A stretch of 64,000 nucleotides of DNA from contig NZ_JAGKSR010000001.1 of assembly GCF_017939615.1 (NCBI RefSeq), positions 744,001-808,000 of the forward strand, in the 5' to 3' direction. Below, in pieces: positions 59,398 through 64,000 of the stretch. The notes beneath the pieces were generated by a model. That model was not told where the DNA came from. It did no database searches and saw nothing but the letters and a program-made list of their open reading frames with translations. Source of the stretch: Microbacterium sp. BLY. Its GTDB lineage: Bacteria; Actinomycetota; Actinomycetes; Actinomycetales; Microbacteriaceae. Both the position numbers and the translations under genes were made by a program. Positions within the stretch are counted from its first letter, which is position 1, and each line of letters begins with the position of its first letter.

Positions 59398-60981
59398 TCA
59401 GCCGGCCGGCTGGATCTCGGCGATGTCCATCTCCCACACGGAGTTGTAGACGGCGCCGGACACGCTGGAGGCGGAGGAGATGTTGCGACCGGGGACGATC
59501 AGCGGCACGAACGGGCCCTCGGCCTGCATGGCCTCGGCGAACTCGGTGAAGGCCTCGGTGCGCTGCTCGGGGTCGGTCGCCGCGGCCGCACCGGCCGCGA
59601 TGCCCGCGATCTCCGGGTTGGCGTCGGCCGCCCAGCCGGCGCGGAGACCGACCTTCAGACCGGGCGCGAAGGGCAGGAAGTTCGCCGAGTCGGCATAGTC
59701 CGGACCCCAGAACCACAGGCCGAAGCCCTCGGTGCCGTTGACGTAGGCGTCGAGCTCGGTCGCGAACGGGGCCGGAGCGAGGTCGACGGCGATGCCGGCG
59801 TCCTCGAGCTGCGCCTGGATGCGCTCCGCGAGCGGCGTGAACTCCACGCCGCCGACGGGGTAGTCGTTCGGGAACTGGAGCTTGAGGGTCTGACCGGTGT
59901 ATCCGGCCTCCTCGAGCGCGGCCTTCGCCTTATCGAGGTCCTGCTCCACACCGCTGTCGAGCGCGCCCTCGAACCCGGGCGGGATGACGCCGGTCGCCTG
60001 GACCGCACCGGCGCCCGCGAGCTCCAGCAGCGCGTCGTAGTCGAGCGCGTAGCGGATCGCCTCCGCGATCTTCACGTTGGCGAGGTCGCCGCCGGCCTTG
60101 CCCTGGTTCAGGAGCAGGAAGATCGTCTGACCGGACGGGACCGAGTCGACGCTGATGTCGTCGCCGAGGCCGGCCACCTGATCGCCGTTGAGGTCCATCG
60201 CGACCATCGAGTCGCCACCCTTGAGGTTCGCGAGCTGGGTCGCGCTCTCGGAGACGTTGCGCACGACGACGCGGCTGAAGGCGGACTCCTCGTCGCCGTT
60301 GTACTCGTCGTTGCTCTTCAGCACGACCTGCGAGCTGAGGTCGAGCGTGTCGAGCACGAACGGTCCGGATCCGGCGGACTCGCCGTCGAGGAAGCCCTGT
60401 GCACTGTCGGTGCCGTCGGTGGCGCCGCCGTTCTCCATGACGACGTCGGCGTTGACGATGCCGAGCGCCGGGTTCGCCAGGATGGCCGGAAGCTGCAGCA
60501 GCGGGGTCTCGGAGGTGAACCGGATGGTCTTCTCGTCGACCTCCTCGATGGTGAGGCCGCCGAGGAGGAAGTTCGGCTTCGCGTCGGCCATGCCCTGGAT
60601 GCGCTGGAGCGAGAACACGACGTCCTTGGCCTCGATGGGCGAGCCGTCGGAGAACACGCGGTCGCCTTCGAGCGTGAAGGTGAACTCGGTGGCCTCGTCG
60701 TTCTGCTCCCACGACGCCAGGCCGGGGACGGGAGTCGACACGTCGGAGCCCTCGAAGTCGACGAGGGTCTCGTACAGCGCCTTCGCGATCATGTTCCCGG
60801 TCGGGTCGTACGTGTGACCCGGGTCGGCGGTCTCGATGGAGAACGCCGTGTCGATGACGAGGGAGTCGGTGCCCTGGGACGACTCGGAGTTGTTCGCCGA
60901 GTTCCCTCCCGAGCAACCTGCGAGCGTCAGGAGCGCGACGGCTCCGAGCGCGATGACCGGCGTGATACGGCGTGACGACAT
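59398..60981 (-). CDS. Peptide/opine-type extracellular binding lipoprotein (SBP_bac_5)
   Basis: 527 residues. The lipobox is LTLAGC (Cys23), then ADPGHTYDPTGNMIAKALYETLVDFEG and TEFTFTLEGDRVFSDGSPIEAKDVVFSLQRI are the family-5 core. Residues GLWFWGPDYADSANFLPF near the C-terminus line the ligand site. GGAGG lies six to seven bases before the ATG. First gene of the operon; probably imports oligopeptides or another large amino-containing ligand. Confidence 0.93.
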   Translation of the reverse strand: MSSRRITPVIALGAVALLTLAGCSGGNSANNSESSQGTDSLVIDTAFSIETADPGHTYDPTGNMIAKALYETLVDFEGSDVSTPVPGLASWEQNDEATEFTFTLEGDRVFSDGSPIEAKDVVFSLQRIQGMADAKPNFLLGGLTIEEVDEKTIRFTSETPLLQLPAILANPALGIVNADVVMENGGATDGTDSAQGFLDGESAGSGPFVLDTLDLSSQVVLKSNDEYNGDEESAFSRVVVRNVSESATQLANLKGGDSMVAMDLNGDQVAGLGDDISVDSVPSGQTIFLLLNQGKAGGDLANVKIAEAIRYALDYDALLELAGAGAVQATGVIPPGFEGALDSGVEQDLDKAKAALEEAGYTGQTLKLQFPNDYPVGGVEFTPLAERIQAQLEDAGIAVDLAPAPFATELDAYVNGTEGFGLWFWGPDYADSANFLPFAPGLKVGLRAGWAADANPEIAGIAAGAAAATDPEQRTEAFTEFAEAMQAEGPFVPLIVPGRNISSASSVSGAVYNSVWEMDIAEIQPAG

Positions 60982-61050
60982 CAGGGCCTCCAGGGGCGAG
61001 GAGTACATTCGGGTTCGATCGCCTCAAATGTGGACGACCAGGGATCAGAT

Positions 61051-61065
61051 TCGCATCATATGCGA
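61051..61065. promoter_or_regulatory. Dyad in peptide-operon/AsnC divergent promoter
   Basis: TCGCAT-CAT-ATGCGA in the 151-base divergent gap. Candidate site for the AsnC-type protein. Confidence 0.5.
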
Positions 61066-61132
61066 CGATGTGTCCAGCAAGTGCGCGTCACACAGGCACG
61101 CATTGTCATCGACCTCGGACGTGAGGAGCAAT

Positions 61133-61720
61133 ATGTCCAGCAAGGACGCGGATTCGCCGAAGCGATCTGGACGAAGTGCCGCCCCCTTGGATGAGACGGC
61201 GTACAGAATCCTCGACGTGCTCCGCGATAACGGTCGCGTCTCGATCGCCGCGCTCGCCGAGAAGGTCGGCATCTCGCGTGCCAGCGCCTACACCCGCGTC
61301 GAGTCGCTCGTCCACGACGGGGTCATCACCGGCTTCAGCGCCCGGGTCGATCAGGCCAAGGCGGGACTGTCGATCGGCGCACTCGTCTTCGTGACCGTCA
61401 TGCCGCAGGCGTGGGCCTCGTTCCGGGAGCGCATCATCGAGATGCCGGACGTGGAATGGTGCGCCATCACCACCGGCGAGCACGACGCCATGCTGCTCAT
61501 CCGCGCCGTCGACGTCAGCGGGGTGCACGAGTTCTCGACCGGTGTCATCGCCCAGCTCCCCGAGGTGCGGACGGTGGTGAGCGTCGTCGTCCTCGATGAG
61601 GTGATCCGGCGCCCGTACCTGCTCCCCGGCGACCTCCCCGAGCGCCAGACCGAGGTGCCGCTGGGCATGACCCGCTGGACTCCCGCCTCCCCCGGGCGGG
61701 ACGCGCTGCCTCCGCGCTGA
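61133..61720 (+). CDS. Lrp/AsnC-family regulator
   Basis: 195 residues. The HTH is LDETAYRILDVLRDNGRVSIAALAEKVGISRASAYTRVESLVHDG; RAM domain follows (WCAITTGEHDAMLLIRAVDVSGVHEF). The C-terminal ~35 residues are an extra Pro-rich tail. GAGGAG precedes the ATG. Divergent from the peptide ABC operon, which it probably regulates in response to an amino acid. A 17-base sequence including its start codon is repeated upstream. Confidence 0.9.
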   Translation: MSSKDADSPKRSGRSAAPLDETAYRILDVLRDNGRVSIAALAEKVGISRASAYTRVESLVHDGVITGFSARVDQAKAGLSIGALVFVTVMPQAWASFRERIIEMPDVEWCAITTGEHDAMLLIRAVDVSGVHEFSTGVIAQLPEVRTVVSVVVLDEVIRRPYLLPGDLPERQTEVPLGMTRWTPASPGRDALPPR

Positions 61721-61775
61721 GGCGGCGGGCGACGGCCTCCGCGCGGCCGCACGCACCCGATCTCCGTCTCCGCAC

Positions 61776-61789
61776 GGTAACGTGTTACC
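61776..61789. promoter_or_regulatory. GGTAAC-GT-GTTACC dyad
   Basis: Perfect short palindrome about 60 bases before the LuxR-type gene. Possible operator. Confidence 0.45.
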
Positions 61790-61850
61790 CGTAGAGTGTT
61801 CCGCCCCACCCGAGGGGCGACGTCTTTCCCACTCGCATGGAGGAATTGTG

Positions 61851-62171
61851 GTGTCGACAGCGACCACAGCATCCGCGGTCCCCGCCCCGGTGAGCGCCCG
61901 GCTCATCGCCGCGCAGACCGCGACGACCGCGCCCCTGTGGGCCACGGAGCCGCCGACCACGCCGGCCGCGGCATCGGGCGGAGAACTGACGGAGCGCGAG
62001 CGCGTCGTCCTGGTCGCACTCGGCCGCGGTTCGACGCTTCGCGAGATCGCGACCCGCGAGTTCGTGTCCTACAACACGGTGAAGACGCACGTCAGGAACA
62101 TCTATCGCAAGCTCGGCATCGACGACCGCGCGGGCGCGCGGAGGGCGGCACGGTCTCTCGGTCTGCTCTGA
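61851..62171 (+). CDS. Stand-alone LuxR-type HTH protein
   Basis: 106 residues. The start was set at the second of two adjacent GTG codons, seven bases after GGAGG. The N-terminal half is Ala/Thr/Pro-rich and probably disordered; the C-terminal LuxR HTH is LTERERVVLVALGRGSTLREIATREFVSYNTVKTHVRNIYRKLG. There is no receiver or ligand domain, as in GerE-like proteins. The target is unknown. Confidence 0.85.
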   Translation: MSTATTASAVPAPVSARLIAAQTATTAPLWATEPPTTPAAASGGELTERERVVLVALGRGSTLREIATREFVSYNTVKTHVRNIYRKLGIDDRAGARRAARSLGLL

Positions 62172-62187
62172 CGTCGGGCGGGCGCCC

Positions 62188-62547
62188 TCAGCCCGCGACG
62201 ATCTCTTCCACGACGCTGAGCTGGGGCAGGCCGTGCATCTCGTAGTGCTCGACGAGGCGGATGCGGCCGTCGTCCGTCAGCTCCAGCTCGCTCTCGCCGT
62301 CCCCCGTCACCACCGTGCCGTCGGCCTTGAGCACATGGACGAAAGAGACCCAGATCGTGTCACCGGTGCGCGTGCCGACGAACTTCCCGAAGGTGACGGT
62401 GTCGCCCTCGTAACCGCCCCAGATCGCACCGTCGCGCTCGAAGTACTCGAAGACGCTGGGGGCATCGGGGTCGACGGCGGAGGTCGTGGACGAGACCATG
62501 CGGAATCGTCGGCCGTCGAGGGAGGGAAGGGTCGCGGTGGCAGTCAC
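62188..62547 (-). CDS. Small conserved protein, N-acetylglutamate-synthase-annotated family
   Basis: 119 residues from a GTG; GAGGA sits directly against it, so the start may be later. LDGRRFRMVSSTTSAVDPDAPSVFEYFERDGAIWGGYEGDTVTFGKFVGTRTGD matches a family of small beta-rich proteins often named n-acetylglutamate synthase, for which I know of no proven activity. Convergent with the LuxR-type gene. Confidence 0.65.
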   Translation of the reverse strand: MTATATLPSLDGRRFRMVSSTTSAVDPDAPSVFEYFERDGAIWGGYEGDTVTFGKFVGTRTGDTIWVSFVHVLKADGTVVTGDGESELELTDDGRIRLVEHYEMHGLPQLSVVEEIVAG

Positions 62548-62656
62548 TCCTCGATTATGGGGGATCACCGATCCGCCGACCGCGCGTAATGAGATGGCCG
62601 ATCGCGCGTCTCTCCGGTGCGCCCGATCGGATCGGCGCCTGAGAAAAGGAGATCCC

Positions 62657-63433
62657 ATGACCACTCGCACTGACCCCTGGCCGGCCGGAACGCCCACCTG
62701 GGTCGACCTCGGCGCGGGCGACGTGACGGCCGCGACGGCCTTCTGCGCCGCCCTCTTCGGATGGGAGTACTCCTCCGGCGGCGAGGAGTCCGGCGGCTAC
62801 CTGCTCGCCACCCTCGACGGGGCCGCCGTGGCCGGGATCGGCCCGAAGCAGGACCCGGGTGCGCCCACCGTGTGGACCACGTACCTGGCCACGGACGACG
62901 TGGACGCCTCCGCCCGTGCCGTCACCGCGGCCGGCGGTCAGGTGATCGCGGAGCCGTTCGACGTGATGACCTCGGGGCGCATGGCGATCGTCGCCGATCC
63001 GGGCGGCGCCGTGCTCGGGCTGTGGCAGGCCGGCGACCACATCGGTGCGGGCCGGGTGAACGAGCCGGGCGCCCTGGTGTGGAACGAGCTCCACGCGCGG
63101 GACGACGCCGCAGCGCGCGCCTTCTATGCGGCCGTCTTCGGCTACGAGTACCGCGACGTCGGCGGTGAGGGATTCGTCTACGCGACCTTCACCCGTGCGG
63201 GCGACCGCGCCGAGGTCGGCGGCATCCTCCGCGACGGCGAGCTGCCGGCCGGCGCGCCCGACCACTGGCTCACCTGGTTCGCCACCGCCGACGTCGACGC
63301 CAGCGCCGCGCGCGCCGAGGAGCTGGGTGCGCAGCTGCGGGTTCCGGTGTCGGACACCCCCTTCGGACGCGCCACCGTCGTGCAGGGACCGCAGGGCGAG
63401 GTCTTCGGCCTGATCGCCCTCGCCACGAGCTGA
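62657..63433 (+). CDS. Two-domain VOC (glyoxalase/bleomycin-resistance-like) protein
   Basis: 258 residues with two VOC domains: TPTWVDLGAGDVTAATAFCAALFGWEY and, after ~130 residues, GALVWNELHARDDAAARAFYAAVFGYEY. AAAGGAG precedes the ATG. VOC proteins bind a divalent metal and act as glyoxalases, dioxygenases or drug-binding proteins; this tandem form resembles actinobacterial hydroxylases of unknown substrate. Nothing nearby assigns a substrate. Confidence 0.88.
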   Translation: MTTRTDPWPAGTPTWVDLGAGDVTAATAFCAALFGWEYSSGGEESGGYLLATLDGAAVAGIGPKQDPGAPTVWTTYLATDDVDASARAVTAAGGQVIAEPFDVMTSGRMAIVADPGGAVLGLWQAGDHIGAGRVNEPGALVWNELHARDDAAARAFYAAVFGYEYRDVGGEGFVYATFTRAGDRAEVGGILRDGELPAGAPDHWLTWFATADVDASAARAEELGAQLRVPVSDTPFGRATVVQGPQGEVFGLIALATS

Positions 63434-63512
63434 GCGACCCGGCACCGGTGCGGCGCGGGCCGCGCCGGTGCCGCACCGGCCGGCCGGGCATGCCCCCGGT
63501 AGCGTGTGTGCA

Positions 63513-64000
63513 ATGGAGTGGATCGCAGACCCCGGCGTCGGCACGTGGCTGCGCCAGACCCTCGACGACGGTCTCGGCAGCATGCACGCAGTCGTCCCCC
63601 GCGGCTTCCCCGCATACGCCCGGATCTTCCATCCCGCCACCGTGCGGGAGACCCCGTCGGCGGATTCGGACGTGCGCGTGAGCTGGGCGGAGACGGCCGC
63701 CGCCTTCGGCACGACGATGCACGCAGAGGCGCAATGGCACCGGATCGTGCGCACGCCCGCCGACGCCGATTGGCGGTCCCGCATCGCTCCGGACGGCCGC
63801 GAGTTCACGGCACCGCTGGAGGGCGCGCTCGACAGCGACCTCCTGGCGATCCTGGCCGGGCACCTCGCCGCCCATACCGCGACGCCGGACGACGGCGTCG
63901 TCGCGCTGTGGGAGGGGTTCGGCGGGCTGGTCGGCTTCTTCGGGGGCGGGCCGTCCCGCGTCTTCCTCACGTCCAGCGAAGACCCGCACCATCAGGCGAT
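63513..64000 (+). CDS. Hypothetical protein, truncated by the window edge
   Basis: At least 162 residues, beginning MEWIADPGVGTWLRQTLDDG and still open at the end of the window. RGFPAYARIFHPATVRE, TMHAEAQWHRIVRTPADADWRSRIAPDGREF and ALWEGFGGLVGFFGGGPSRVFL are its readable parts. I do not recognise a function; the layout resembles conserved actinobacterial hypothetical proteins. Confidence 0.65.
   Translation, partial: MEWIADPGVGTWLRQTLDDGLGSMHAVVPRGFPAYARIFHPATVRETPSADSDVRVSWAETAAAFGTTMHAEAQWHRIVRTPADADWRSRIAPDGREFTAPLEGALDSDLLAILAGHLAAHTATPDDGVVALWEGFGGLVGFFGGGPSRVFLTSSEDPHHQA

Noticed and set aside
62188..62547. N-acetylglutamate synthase function
   Set aside because: 119 residues with no acetyltransferase acetyl-CoA loop and no arginine-pathway genes nearby; the family name is not evidence of activity.

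Overview
The window is chromosomal DNA of a high-GC actinobacterium, most probably a Microbacterium-like member of the Microbacteriaceae. This rests on the strongly G/C-biased third codon positions, the rpsF-ssb-rpsR-rplI-dnaB order, frequent GTG starts, four-base ATGA/GTGA gene overlaps, and the mix of protein families. It holds about 68 protein genes on both strands. I found no rRNA, tRNA, insertion sequence, prophage or CRISPR array. The last gene runs off the right edge.

Layout. 0.3-10.4 kb: an exported metallophosphoesterase/beta-propeller protein, a double AsnC-type regulator, and a divergent five-gene operon (lipoprotein, two CUT1 permeases, Gfo/Idh dehydrogenase, GH89 alpha-N-acetylglucosaminidase) that looks like uptake and breakdown of an alpha-GlcNAc glycan. 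10.4-16.2 kb: MFS efflux, small membrane proteins, an HTH protein, a tandem rhodanese sulfurtransferase, GTP cyclohydrolase II and a MarR regulator. 16.2-17.9 kb: a PopR-like regulator with an Ala-Ala tail facing a clpP pair, one of which lacks the nucleophilic serine. 18-24 kb: a thioesterase, a heptad-repeat membrane protein flanked by two related hairpin repeats, a methionine-gamma-lyase/Lrp pair and an acyl-CoA synthetase. 24-31.5 kb: MATE and amino-acid transporters, a NarL-type two-component system, an IMPACT protein and a DnaJ-domain protein. 31.5-36.4 kb: Fur/catalase, XRE-cupin, hydrolase and msrA/msrB, an oxidative-stress-rich stretch. 36.4-47.7 kb: DUF808, GNAT, PnuC, a flavin monooxygenase, DUF4406/DeoR, an Imm-5-like protein, an OmpR-type two-component system with a likely target gene, an S4 protein, EamA/TetR and a SufR-like regulator. 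47.7-54.8 kb: dnaB, a DnaA-box cluster, a valine-rich secreted protein, a chaplin-like LAxTG surface protein, a cupin, and the rplI-rpsR-ssb-rpsF operon. 54.8-64 kb: a lipoprotein, a complete peptide ABC operon with a divergent AsnC regulator, a stand-alone LuxR HTH, a small NAGS-fold-like protein, a two-domain VOC protein and a truncated hypothetical gene.

Most interesting points: (1) a PopR/ClpP3-ClpP4-like circuit with a TTCTGC-N5-GCAGAA palindrome before the regulator and a degenerate copy before clpP; (2) an eight-repeat, cysteine-free chaplin-like protein with a class-E-sortase-like LAMTG signal; (3) same-orientation DnaA boxes upstream of dnaB; (4) GCTTCAG direct repeats that tie a two-component system to a nearby membrane-anchored gene; (5) a GH89 glycan operon beside an Lrp-type rather than a LacI/ROK-type regulator. 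Protein family names come from motifs read by eye; no database search was possible.
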